In this document: in pieces, positions 1 to 6,223 of the stretch | Position numbering within the stretch: position 1 is the stretch's first letter | How the letters are laid out: each line of letters begins with the position of its first letter | Origin: an uncultured Anaerolineales bacterium | Lineage (GTDB): Bacteria; Chloroflexota; Anaerolineae; Anaerolineales; Villigracilaceae | Assembly: GCA_937928015.1 (NCBI GenBank) | Contig: CALFXA010000129.1 | Location: 1 to 7,073 of the forward strand | Length of the DNA: 7,073 nucleotides | Direction of reading: 5' to 3' | Made by a program: the position numbers and the translations under genes | The notes under the pieces: generated by a model | Databases searched by the model: none | What the model was told of the DNA's origin: nothing | The model's input: only the letters and a program-made list of their open reading frames with translations

Positions 1-214
1 CGCCACCGCCACCGCCGAAGTGCTCAAACGCTGGGGGGTGAAGAAGATCAAATTCGTCGGGCTGATCGGCGCCCCCGAGGGCATTCAGGCCATGCAGACG
101 GCGCATCCCGATATTGACATCTACCTGGCCGCCATCGACGACCACCTCAACGAGCGCGCCTATTTCGTGCCTGGCTTGGGCGACGCGGGCGACCGTCAGT
201 TCGGGACAGGATAA
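1..214 (+). CDS. upp: Uracil phosphoribosyltransferase, C-terminal part (5' end outside window)
   Basis: This is the last ~70 residues of a uracil phosphoribosyltransferase, the cytoplasmic pyrimidine-salvage enzyme that makes UMP from uracil and PRPP. The open frame enters at position 2 with no start, so the gene begins to the left of the window. Visible landmarks are the LIGAPEGI segment, the [17 protein letters not shown] stretch and the very conserved uracil-binding end [15 protein letters not shown], followed by a TAA stop at 212-214. In this family the GLGDAGDR loop closes over the uracil and the protein normally ends at FGT within a few residues, so the C-terminus looks complete. The next gene starts 3 nt after the stop, which suggests co-transcription. 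Nothing is odd in the visible part, and the identification is close to certain. Confidence 0.96.
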   Translation, partial: ATATAEVLKRWGVKKIKFVGLIGAPEGIQAMQTAHPDIDIYLAAIDDHLNERAYFVPGLGDAGDRQFGTG

Positions 215-217
215 GAC

Positions 218-550
218 GTGGCTTACGATCCGAAACTCGCAGAACGGATTCGGGCCGAGGTCCAGGGGCTGCCCATCGTCGAGAAGAAAATGTCCGGCGG
301 CGTAGGCTACATGCTTAGCGGAAACATGGCCTGCGGCATCCTCGGCGGGGACCTGATTGTGCGTGTTGGTCTGGAGGATTACGAACATTTTCTTCACCAG
401 CCACACGTCAAGGTCTTCACCATGAAAAACGGCCCCAGGCCCATGAAGGGCTGGCTGATGGTGGAACCCGAGGGCTGCAAGAGCGCGAAACAACTCAGCC
501 AATGGATCAAACTTGGCGTGGAATTTGCATCCGCACTGCCGCCAAAATGA
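218..550 (+). CDS. TfoX N-terminal-domain family protein
   Basis: A 110-residue cytoplasmic protein that consists of little more than a TfoX N-terminal domain (PF04993-type fold). The recognisable pattern is MAYDPKLAERIR at the start, EKKMSGGVGYMLSGNMACGI in the middle, a DLIVRVG strand, and RPMKGWLMVEPEG followed by a helix ending ALPPK. The usual core motif is KMFGG; here Phe is replaced by Ser (KMSGG). Full-length TfoX/Sxy activates competence genes in gammaproteobacteria, but stand-alone N-domain proteins are widespread and their role is unknown, so no competence function is claimed. The start is GTG at 218, because homologues begin MAYD and no ATG fits. An AGGA-like sequence near 208-213 is only a weak ribosome-binding site. 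The gene follows upp by 3 nt and its TGA stop overlaps the next ATG in an ATGA. Confidence 0.88.
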   Translation: MAYDPKLAERIRAEVQGLPIVEKKMSGGVGYMLSGNMACGILGGDLIVRVGLEDYEHFLHQPHVKVFTMKNGPRPMKGWLMVEPEGCKSAKQLSQWIKLGVEFASALPPK

Positions 551-1095
551 AAACCATCATTTTCGTCCTCGGTTCAGTCGTTCTAATCTACATCTCACGC
601 GGATCACTGCGTACTGTTCGCTCGCACGGATTTCCGCGCCTGCTGGCCTGGGAATGCATTCTCGGCCTGTTCCTGCTCAATGCGGACTTCTGGTTCGTCG
701 AGCCTTTCGCGTGGAATCAACTCCTCGCGTGGGCCTTATTGATTCTGTCGCTTGTACCGCTGGGATACGGCGTCCACTTTCTGCGGACGCGCGGCCAGCC
801 GACCCAGCAACGCGTCAGTGATCCCGCTCTGCTGGGTTTCGAGAAGACTACGCAATTGGTCACCAGCGGAATCTACAAATACATCCGTCATCCTTTATAT
901 TGCTTCCTGCTGCTACTGGCTTGGGGCATTTTCTTCAAACGCCCCGATGTAACCACCTTCACTCTATCCGTAGTATCGAACATCTTCCTTTTCTTCACCG
1001 CTAAAATGGATGAAGCCGAATGCCTGGGTTTCTTCGGAGATGAGTATCAGGAATACATGCAGTATTCGAAGATGTTCATTCCATATATTTTCTAG
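547..1095 (+). CDS. ICMT-family membrane methyltransferase (first copy)
   Basis: A 182-residue integral-membrane protein of the isoprenylcysteine carboxyl methyltransferase / PEMT-like superfamily (COG2020 type). These enzymes methylate small or lipid substrates with SAM at the membrane; the substrate here is unknown. Hydrophobic spans lie at about residues 2-16, 31-46, 58-76, 118-131 and 138-152. The family signature is TSGIYKYIRHPLY at 106-118. The second half of the SAM pocket is the acidic MDEAE at 154-158, and the protein ends with the family-like KMFIPYIF. I chose ATG 547 over an upstream in-frame ATG at 502 because 502 lies well inside the TfoX-like gene and would add a polar extension before the first membrane span. 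At 547 the ATG overlaps the preceding TGA (ATGA), typical of translational coupling. The 3' half is clearly poorer in GC than its neighbours: by my count 52 of 120 bases in 961-1080. Confidence 0.87.
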   Translation: MKTIIFVLGSVVLIYISRGSLRTVRSHGFPRLLAWECILGLFLLNADFWFVEPFAWNQLLAWALLILSLVPLGYGVHFLRTRGQPTQQRVSDPALLGFEKTTQLVTSGIYKYIRHPLYCFLLLLAWGIFFKRPDVTTFTLSVVSNIFLFFTAKMDEAECLGFFGDEYQEYMQYSKMFIPYIF

Positions 1096-1123
1096 TGGAA
1101 TGCGGACTTACGTCCGCGCTCCA
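1096..1123 (+). repeat. Imperfect hairpin before the alcohol dehydrogenase
   Basis: The arms GCGGAC (1102-1107) and GTCCGC (1112-1117) flank a 4-nt TTAC loop. After one wobble and one mismatch the stem continues with TGGA (1096-1099) pairing TCCA (1120-1123). No T-tract follows, so it is not a classical intrinsic terminator. It starts right after the TAG of the ICMT-like gene and ends about 10 nt before the dehydrogenase ATG, next to the likely ribosome-binding site AGGG (1123-1126). It could be a REP-like dispersed palindrome or a structure affecting translation of the dehydrogenase. Confidence 0.55.
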
Positions 1124-1133
1124 GGGATTCATC

Positions 1134-2141
1134 ATGAAAACCATGCTCCTGCGCGGACTCGCGCCCCTGATCGAAAACCCGATTCCGCTGACCTACGCCG
1201 ACATCCCCGAGCCGAAGCCTACCACGGGCGAGGTGCTGGTCCGTGTGACGGCTTGCGGCATATGTCATACCGAACTGGACGAAATCGAAGGACGCACGCC
1301 GCCCCCGCGTCTGCCCGTCGTGTTGGGACATCAGGCCGTGGGCGTGATCGAGGAAGGCGAGCATAAAGGTCAGCGCGTGGGCGTGGCATGGATCGCGTCT
1401 GCGTGCGGAAAGTGCGAGTATTGCCAATCTGGGCAGGAGAACCTGTGCGCGCAGTTCAAGGCCACAGGCCGCGATGTGGACGGCGGCTATGCCGAGTACA
1501 TGACTGTCCGCGCGGATTTCGTCCACCCCATCCCCGCGGCCTTTTCCGACGCGGAAGCGGCTCCGCTGTTGTGCGCGGGTGCCATCGGATACCGCTCGCT
1601 GCGGTTAAGCAATCTCCGCGATGGACAGAGTCTGGGCCTGATGGGCTTCGGCGGGTCCAATCATCTCGTGCTCAAGATGGCCCAACATCAATTCCCTAAG
1701 TCGCAAATCTACGTCTTCAGCCGCAACATGGAGGAGCGCGAATTCGCCCTGTCGCTGGGAGCGGCCTGGGCAGGCGAGATTGACGGAGTCCCGCCTGAGG
1801 CGTTGGATGCGGTCATCGACACGACGCCCGTCTGGGGTCCAGACCTGGAGGCGCTGAAGCGGCTCAAGCCTGGCGGACGACTGGTCATCAACGCCATCCG
1901 CAAACAGGAGACGGACAAACCACTTTTGACCACGCTGGATTATCCGTCGCAGTTGTGGATGGAGAAGGAGATCAAGTCGGTGGCAAACGTGACCCGCGCC
2001 GATGTGCGCGAGTTTCTGGAACTGGCGGCGCAGGCGGGCATCAAACCCGAATTTCAGGAGTATGATTTAAAGGATGCCAATCAAGCCTTGCTTGAGATGA
2101 AGCAGGGAAAAATTCGCGGAGCAAAAGTTTTAAAGGTGTGA
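1134..2141 (+). CDS. Zinc-dependent alcohol dehydrogenase (medium-chain family)
   Basis: A 335-residue cytoplasmic medium-chain dehydrogenase that interconverts alcohols and aldehydes with NAD(P). Both zinc sites are present. The catalytic ligands are Cys44 in CGICHTE, His66 in GHQ and Cys147 in LLCAG. The structural zinc is held by Cys91, Cys94, Cys97 and Cys105 (C-x2-C-x2-C-x7-C). The nucleotide-binding Gly-rich turn is GFGGSN at 171-176. GHQ instead of the more common GHE, the VDGGYAEYM segment and LLCAGAIGYRSL place it in the subgroup usually annotated zinc-binding alcohol dehydrogenase family protein. The stretch after GVIEEGEHKGQRVGVAW is shorter than usual, a small loop deletion. I took ATG 1134 rather than an upstream in-frame GTG at 1095, because the protein aligns from MKTMLLRG and AGGG at 1123-1126 is suitably spaced. 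The natural substrate cannot be read from the sequence. The gene lies between two ICMT-like genes. Confidence 0.93.
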   Translation: MKTMLLRGLAPLIENPIPLTYADIPEPKPTTGEVLVRVTACGICHTELDEIEGRTPPPRLPVVLGHQAVGVIEEGEHKGQRVGVAWIASACGKCEYCQSGQENLCAQFKATGRDVDGGYAEYMTVRADFVHPIPAAFSDAEAAPLLCAGAIGYRSLRLSNLRDGQSLGLMGFGGSNHLVLKMAQHQFPKSQIYVFSRNMEEREFALSLGAAWAGEIDGVPPEALDAVIDTTPVWGPDLEALKRLKPGGRLVINAIRKQETDKPLLTTLDYPSQLWMEKEIKSVANVTRADVREFLELAAQAGIKPEFQEYDLKDANQALLEMKQGKIRGAKVLKV

Positions 2142-2156
2142 GGTTCAACCAACATG

Positions 2157-2162
2157 AAGGAG
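2157..2162 (+). promoter_or_regulatory. Ribosome-binding site deciding the start of the second ICMT-like gene
   Basis: AAGGAG lies six bases before ATG 2169. An in-frame ATG at 2154 immediately precedes this sequence and would place the Shine-Dalgarno inside the coding region, so 2169 is the better start. Confidence 0.8.
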
Positions 2163-2168
2163 AATAGA

Positions 2169-2849
2169 ATGGCCTCACAAAAAACAAACCCGATCCTCAT
2201 CAACATCATCCGACTGGTGTCTGGCATTGTCGTCATCGCCGCATGCCTCTTCTGGCCTGCGGGGACCTTCGATTACTGGCAGGCCTGGGCCTGGCTGGCG
2301 GCGCTCTTCGTCCCAATGAGCATTTCACTGGTGTACCTCATCCGCCGCGACCCCGCTCTGCTCGAACGGCGCACACGCACGAACGAGACGCGCCCCGAGC
2401 AAAGACTCATCATCGCCGCCTCGACCCTCTATTTCCTGGTCATCTTCCTTCTGCCTGGCTTCGACAAACGCTACGGCTGGTCTCAGGTCCCCGTCTGGTT
2501 GGTCCTGCTGGCGGACCTGGGCGTGGTCGCAGGCTACGGCCTGTACATTCTCGTCTTGCAAACCAACAGCTACGCCTCGCGCGTCATCGAGGTGGAACAG
2601 GGACAGCGGGTCATCAGCACGGGACCCTATGCCCTCGTGCGCCATCCCATGTATTCAGCGATGATTCTACTGATGAGCGCCACTCCGCTGGCGTTGGGGT
2701 CGTTCTGGGCCTTCCTGCCTTCGCTCGGGCTGATTCCCCTGCTGGCGGTCCGCGCCAAAGACGAGGAAAAACTGCTGATGAAAGAACTGACAGGCTATCG
2801 CGAGTACACACAAAAGACACGCTATCGCCTGTTCCCTGGCCTCTGGTAA
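2169..2849 (+). CDS. ICMT-family membrane methyltransferase (second copy)
   Basis: A 226-residue integral-membrane protein of the isoprenylcysteine carboxyl methyltransferase family. It is longer than the copy at 547-1095 and belongs to a different subgroup. Hydrophobic spans are near residues 10-30, 39-58, 80-96, 107-130 and 163-194. The catalytic and SAM-binding region is GQRVISTGPYALVRHPMYS (145-163), with the acidic partner DEE at 198-200, then GYREYTQKTRYRLFPGLW at the C-terminus, a textbook ending for this group. Eukaryotic ICMT methylates prenylated cysteine, but bacterial members have mostly unknown substrates, so only membrane methyltransferase can be claimed. The gene starts 27 nt after the dehydrogenase stop with a strong AAGGAG, so it is probably co-transcribed. 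A second member of the same superfamily within about 1 kb suggests a shared lipid or small-molecule pathway. Confidence 0.91.
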   Translation: MASQKTNPILINIIRLVSGIVVIAACLFWPAGTFDYWQAWAWLAALFVPMSISLVYLIRRDPALLERRTRTNETRPEQRLIIAASTLYFLVIFLLPGFDKRYGWSQVPVWLVLLADLGVVAGYGLYILVLQTNSYASRVIEVEQGQRVISTGPYALVRHPMYSAMILLMSATPLALGSFWAFLPSLGLIPLLAVRAKDEEKLLMKELTGYREYTQKTRYRLFPGLW

Positions 2850-2898
2850 TTTGGAGTCCAAAAGCACCGCACCCTACACCAATCTCATCGAGGTATCC

Positions 2899-4575
2899 AT
2901 GAAAGACGTCTACGATCTCAAGTCCGTTAAACTGCCCTATCTTTCGGGTGGACTGTTGAAGTTTTTCGTTTCCCTGGTCGAGGGGCCGTTGGGCGGACTG
3001 CTCACGCCCAGCCTGTTTGAGAGCGCGGGCGTCAACTGGCTGCGCAAGCAGAACTTCGAGGACGCGCCCACCAACTATCCCATCCATTACACGGGGTGGA
3101 TGCAAACCGAGGCGGCGTCGGTGCCCGAGCGCGAGTGGCCGACCCAGCCCTCCGAGGGCAAGGGCTTCCGCTTTGTAAGCATCCACGAGTATGCCGAGGC
3201 CTATCGCTCGGGCAGGACCACGCCCGAGGAAGTCGCCAAAAAAGTGCTGGAGGCCATCGAGGCCAGCAACACGTCCAATCCGCCGCTGCGCGCCGTCATC
3301 ACGGTGGACCGCGAGGAGGTCATGCGCATGGCGCGCGAGTCGACCCAGCGCTTCAGGGACGGCAAGCCGCTCGGCGTTTTTGATGGCGTGCCCGTGGCCG
3401 TCAAAGACGAGCTGGATATGACGCCCTATCCCACCACGGTCGGCACATCCTTCCTCGGCAAGTCGCCCGCGCGGGAGGACGCCACCGTCGTGGCCCGTCT
3501 GCGCGCGGCGGGCGCACTGTTGATCGGCAAAACCAACATGCACGAGATCGGCATCAACGTGACGGGCCTCAATCCGCATCACGGCACGGTGCGCAATCCC
3601 TACAACGTGGGCCACTTCACGGGTGGAAGCTCCAGCGGCTCGGCGGCAGCCGTCGCGGCGGGATTGTGTCCCGTGGCGATTGGCGCGGATGGCGGCGGCT
3701 CGATCCGCATCCCCGCCTCGTTCTGCGGCGTGGTGGGATTGAAAGCCACCTACGGGCGCGTCATCGAATTCGGCGCGGCTCCGCTCGATTGGAGCATCGC
3801 CCACGTCGGACCGTTGGCGGGCTCCGCTACCGATGCGGTCCTGACCTACGCCTTGATCGCTGGTCCCGACCCCAAGGACCCGACCTCGCTGCTGCAACCC
3901 GATCCCACGCTGACGGGCTGGAACTCCGACATGAAAGGCTTGAAGATCGGCGTGTACTGGCCCTGGTTCCGTCATGCCGAAGCGGAAGTGGTCAGCACCT
4001 GCATGGCCCTGCTCAAGCAGTTCGAGGCGCTGGGCTGCGAGGTACGCGAGATCGTCATCCCGAACCTGGAAGCCAACCGCGTCGCGCACACCGTCACCAT
4101 CACCAGCGAAATGGCCCAGGCCATGTCCGCCACCTACCAGCATCATCACCGCGAGCACGGACTGGATGTGCGCCTCAACCTGGCGCTGGCGCGGCGTTTC
4201 ACCGCCACCGACTACGTCACCGCGCAGCGCATCCGCACGCGCATGATCCAGCATTTCAAGGATGCCTTCCAAAGCGTGGACGTGATCCTGACCCCCACCA
4301 CGGGCCTCCCCGCGCCCGCCATCCCCACCAACGCCCTGCCCGACGGCAACTCGGACCTGACCACCACCGTCGAGATCATGCGCTTCGTCACCGCCGCCAA
4401 CCTGACGGGTCTGCCCGCCATCTCCTTCCCCGCGGGTTACACCTCGCGCGACCTGCCCATCGGCATGCAAGCCATCGGCAAGCCGTGGGACGAGTCCACG
4501 CTGCTGCGTCTGGCCCTGGCTGCCGAGCGCCTCGTCGAGCGAAAAACACCGCAGGTGTTGTATTCGGTTCTATAG
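2899..4575 (+). CDS. Amidase-signature hydrolase, plant FAAH-like
   Basis: A 558-residue amidase-signature enzyme that hydrolyses a carboxamide bond. The Ser-cisSer-Lys catalytic triad is intact: Lys169 in VPVAVKDE, Ser244 in [11 protein letters not shown] and Ser268 in [11 protein letters not shown]. The spacings of 75 and 24 residues equal those in mammalian fatty acid amide hydrolase (Lys142, Ser217, Ser241). The core ([42 protein letters not shown]) resembles, from memory, the plant FAAH that cleaves N-acylethanolamines more than it resembles GatA. About 130 residues precede the signature, with a hydrophobic patch near 12-36 that may help membrane association, but no clear signal peptide. 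I chose ATG 2899, preceded by GAGGT at 2890-2894, over an in-frame TTG at 2851 that lies against the previous stop. The 49-nt gap to the second ICMT-like gene fits one operon. It is unlikely to be GatA because no gatB or gatC is adjacent and the N-terminus differs. Confidence 0.93.
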   Translation: MKDVYDLKSVKLPYLSGGLLKFFVSLVEGPLGGLLTPSLFESAGVNWLRKQNFEDAPTNYPIHYTGWMQTEAASVPEREWPTQPSEGKGFRFVSIHEYAEAYRSGRTTPEEVAKKVLEAIEASNTSNPPLRAVITVDREEVMRMARESTQRFRDGKPLGVFDGVPVAVKDELDMTPYPTTVGTSFLGKSPAREDATVVARLRAAGALLIGKTNMHEIGINVTGLNPHHGTVRNPYNVGHFTGGSSSGSAAAVAAGLCPVAIGADGGGSIRIPASFCGVVGLKATYGRVIEFGAAPLDWSIAHVGPLAGSATDAVLTYALIAGPDPKDPTSLLQPDPTLTGWNSDMKGLKIGVYWPWFRHAEAEVVSTCMALLKQFEALGCEVREIVIPNLEANRVAHTVTITSEMAQAMSATYQHHHREHGLDVRLNLALARRFTATDYVTAQRIRTRMIQHFKDAFQSVDVILTPTTGLPAPAIPTNALPDGNSDLTTTVEIMRFVTAANLTGLPAISFPAGYTSRDLPIGMQAIGKPWDESTLLRLALAAERLVERKTPQVLYSVL

Positions 4576-4579
4576 CAAC

Positions 4580-4612
4580 AGACCTCGGAAGTCTTAAAGA
4601 CTTCCGAGGTCT
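4580..4612. repeat. Perfect 16-bp palindrome between amidase and methyltransferase
   Basis: AGACCTCGGAAGTCTT (4580-4595) is followed by a single A and then its exact reverse complement (4597-4612). It starts 4 nt after the amidase stop and ends 3 nt before the AAGGA ribosome-binding site (4616-4620) of the methyltransferase. Neither side carries a T-tract, so it is not a standard intrinsic terminator. It looks like a dispersed REP-like element. If transcribed it would form a very stable hairpin touching the leader of the next gene and could affect mRNA stability or read-through. Confidence 0.8.
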
Positions 4613-4623
4613 CAAAAGGAATT

Positions 4624-5361
4624 ATGACCCTCCAACGCGACCCCCAGCATCTCGAACGCAAGGCCCTTCTGCGTTTCGCCGACTTCCGCGACAAGCGCGT
4701 GCTGGAAGTCGGCTGCGGCGAAGGACGGCTGACTTGGCTGTATGCCGATTCGGCCCATCACGTCACCGCCTTCGACCCCGACCTGGATGCCCTGCGCGTG
4801 GCCCGCACCGACCGCCCCGTGCGGCTCGAGTCGCGTGTCGCACTGACGGGGGCCAGCGCCCGCCACCTGCCTTTCCCCCACGAGAAATTCGACATCGCCA
4901 TCCTGGCCTGGTCACTTTGATGCATCGAACATGAGAGCATGGTCCATGCTCTGGATGAAATCCGAAGAGTGCTCGTCCCCGCTGGCGTGCTGATCGACCT
5001 ACGTCCGCTCGAAGCGCGCTGGCCCGTGGAGGTTGCCTCGGGCACGTCGACCGTGGAAGTGGGCCGCCTGACCGACCTGCCCGTCGCTATTGCGGACGAT
5101 GAAGCCGCAACACGCGCCATGCAGGAAGCCGAGATGCGCGGATGGTTTATCCGCGAGCGCGAGGAATTCTTCAGCTATGTTTATTCGTGGGATACGCCGT
5201 CCGAAATGAAGGAATTCATGGAAGACGAGTGGGAAGGCTTCGAGAAACTGGAAGAAAGCGTCTACCAGTCCGCGCAATCGGCGTGGGCCGTGGCGAATGC
5301 GGATGCGCGCGTGCAGGTGCGGGTGAAGATGTTGATCACGAGATGGAAGAAGAGCAATTAA
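4624..5361 (+). CDS. Class I SAM-dependent methyltransferase with in-frame TGA (candidate selenoprotein)
   Basis: Read through the TGA at 4918-4920, this frame gives a 245-residue class I methyltransferase. The SAM-binding motif I is VLEVGCGEG at 26-34, the acidic ribose-binding residue is Asp51 in AFDPD, and motif IV lies at LPFPHEKFDIAILAWSL (82-98). Strand beta5 is RRVLVPAGVLIDLRP (114-128), followed by a C-terminal region with MRGWFIREREEFFSYVYSWD. The TGA is codon 99, directly after beta4, and the next codon is Cys100. Both halves are in the same frame, so a single codon and no indel separates them. A SECIS-like hairpin follows. The downstream part has no convincing start of its own: ATG 4939 lacks a ribosome-binding site and lies within the hairpin stem. 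From memory, homologues often carry Cys-Cys here. Sec99 is therefore plausible; a nonsense mutation or base-calling error would instead make this a pseudogene or an artefact. The substrate is unknown. AAGGA at 4616-4620 precedes the ATG closely. Confidence 0.72.
4918..4920 (+). other. In-frame TGA, possible selenocysteine codon
   Basis: This TGA is codon 99 of the methyltransferase and is immediately followed by a TGC Cys codon. One substitution from TGC or TGT would produce it, and the reading frame stays conserved for another 146 residues. TGA is used as a normal stop by three other genes in the window, so genome-wide reassignment to Trp or Gly is unlikely. Recoding to selenocysteine is the only interpretation that keeps a full-length protein without invoking error. 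Confidence 0.5.
4923..4957 (+). promoter_or_regulatory. SECIS-like stem-loop downstream of the TGA
   Basis: AGAGCAT (4934-4940) pairs perfectly with ATGCTCT (4946-4952), leaving the loop GGUCC (4941-4945). A short lower stem CATC (4923-4926) with GATG (4954-4957) is possible across an internal loop. The first loop base lies 21 nt after the TGA. The E. coli fdhF SECIS has a GGUC loop starting at nucleotide 19 after its UGA, and the general bacterial rule wants a G in the first two loop positions. No bulged U comparable to U17 of fdhF is seen. Part of the complementarity comes from the codons for Met-Val-His, so chance is not excluded. Confidence 0.5.
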
Positions 5362-5421
5362 CACGAAGGACACGAAGAGCACAAAGGAAATTCATTCTGC
5401 GCGATTCGTGCCCTTTGTGTT
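5360..5421. repeat. Inverted-repeat element between convergent genes, built of CACGAAGGA-type 9-mers
   Basis: The left arm (5360-5376) and right arm (5405-5421) are 17 nt each and match as an inverted repeat at 15 positions. The left side is also a tandem array of near-identical 9-mers: CACGAAGGA, CACGAAGAG, CACAAAGGA. The element begins inside the TAA of the methyltransferase and ends just before the stop of the M50-like gene, so it could serve as a bidirectional transcription terminator. Its form fits a dispersed intergenic repeat of the kind I associate with Anaerolineae and other environmental genomes. Confidence 0.7.
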
Positions 5422-5425
5422 TAAA

Positions 5426-6184
5426 TCATTTCACATCCAAGCCCGTGGCCCGTGTCAGCAAGCGGTGGATTCCGTACAGCGGCAAGGAAAGCGCACCATG
5501 CACCAATGCGCTCAAGGCAAAAATTAACGCCGCACCGCGCAGGAAGGCGTTCAGCGGCGGGGCAACGGTGGCCAGCATCCACGGGCCAGCACCTGCGAGG
5601 AGCGCCAGTGCCAGCAGACCGACGATCAGCAGCCCCAACGGCAGCCAGGCGTGACGGTCCGATTCGGAGGGCATCATGGTGGAGCTGACAGCAAAGGTTA
5701 GGTAGAACCACAGGGCGAAATCTGGCACCTGCGGCACGAGCGCCAGGCCGCTCCAGAACAGGTCGAATTGGGCGGTGCGGACCAAGTCCCATAACGGGAG
5801 CAGGTTCAGGCGGAAGATGGCGATCAACGCCACGGTCAGGCCGCCCGTCAGCAGCGGGGCAATCCCGATCAACGAGTCGCGGGCCATGTCGGTCTGGGCC
5901 GTCTCCACGTAACCAAGTTGCAAGCGTCCATCGTCGGTCGTGTGAGGGATCAACGAAAAGCCGCCCGTCTGCACCATCAGTAATTTTGCCATCAGGAAAT
6001 GGCTCAGCTCGTGCAGGAACACGCCAGGGAAGAACAGCACCGAAAACAGTCCCATCGTCAACGCAGGATTGCGTGTGGCGATCAGGAAGATTGCCTGTAT
6101 CTCGTGATGCAGCGTGCGCTGGAGCCACAGCAGCGTCAGCAGCGCCAGCGCGAACCATAACAGACCGTCGAAGGAATTGAGCAT
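5426..6184 (-). CDS. Integral-membrane M50-like metallopeptidase family protein
   Basis: A 252-residue polytopic membrane protein with a zinc-protease motif, HELSH (His58, Glu59, His62), embedded in the hydrophobic segment GLFSVLFFPGVFLHELSHFL. This matches the M50 (site-2 protease-like) arrangement. A later SSTMMPSESDR (167-177) puts Asp176 where M50 enzymes carry the third zinc ligand. The short GIAPLLTGG (107-115) is also typical of M50-like proteins. Hydrophobic spans lie at about 8-22, 30-57, 104-124, 142-168, 181-204 and 207-235. No PDZ domain is present. Whether it cleaves membrane proteins or is a non-proteolytic relative is unknown. The start is the first in-frame ATG (6184-6182) and no clear Shine-Dalgarno precedes it. 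The gene lies downstream of tpiA on the same strand, separated by 133 nt containing an inverted repeat. An overlapping minus-strand frame at 5421-6215 lacks these features and is discarded. Confidence 0.82.
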   Translation of the reverse strand: MLNSFDGLLWFALALLTLLWLQRTLHHEIQAIFLIATRNPALTMGLFSVLFFPGVFLHELSHFLMAKLLMVQTGGFSLIPHTTDDGRLQLGYVETAQTDMARDSLIGIAPLLTGGLTVALIAIFRLNLLPLWDLVRTAQFDLFWSGLALVPQVPDFALWFYLTFAVSSTMMPSESDRHAWLPLGLLIVGLLALALLAGAGPWMLATVAPPLNAFLRGAALIFALSALVHGALSLPLYGIHRLLTRATGLDVK

Positions 6185-6223
6185 GGGAAATGCAACCGTG
6201 ACGAATGACGAACAATGAAATCG

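Noticed and set aside
2154..2168. ATG 2154 as the start of the second ICMT-like gene
   Set aside because: The AAGGAG at 2157-2162 would lie inside the coding sequence and is ideally spaced for ATG 2169.
2614..4470. A 618-codon open frame on the minus strand across the amidase
   Set aside because: It is a GC-driven shadow: its composition is rich in Gly, Arg, Asp and His with no recognisable motif, and it lies antisense to a clear amidase with a complete catalytic triad.
4580..4612. Intrinsic terminator after the amidase
   Set aside because: No T-tract follows the hairpin on either strand; the plus strand continues with CAAAAGGA.
4918..4920. Genome-wide reassignment of TGA to Trp or Gly
   Set aside because: TGA closes the TfoX-like, dehydrogenase and M50-like genes at the expected family lengths, so it is a working stop here.
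3666..4934. A 422-codon plus-strand open frame overlapping the amidase and methyltransferase
   Set aside because: Arg/Pro/His-rich shadow in another frame, without motifs, crossing two well-supported genes.
4624..5361. Frameshift or two separate genes in the methyltransferase
   Set aside because: Both parts are in the same frame, so no indel is needed. The second part lacks a ribosome-binding site and is only the C-terminal half of one fold.
5421..6215. A 264-codon minus-strand frame overlapping the M50-like gene
   Set aside because: It is slightly longer, but it is rich in Arg, Pro and Ala and has no motif, while the frame ending at 5426 has membrane spans, HELSH and SESD.
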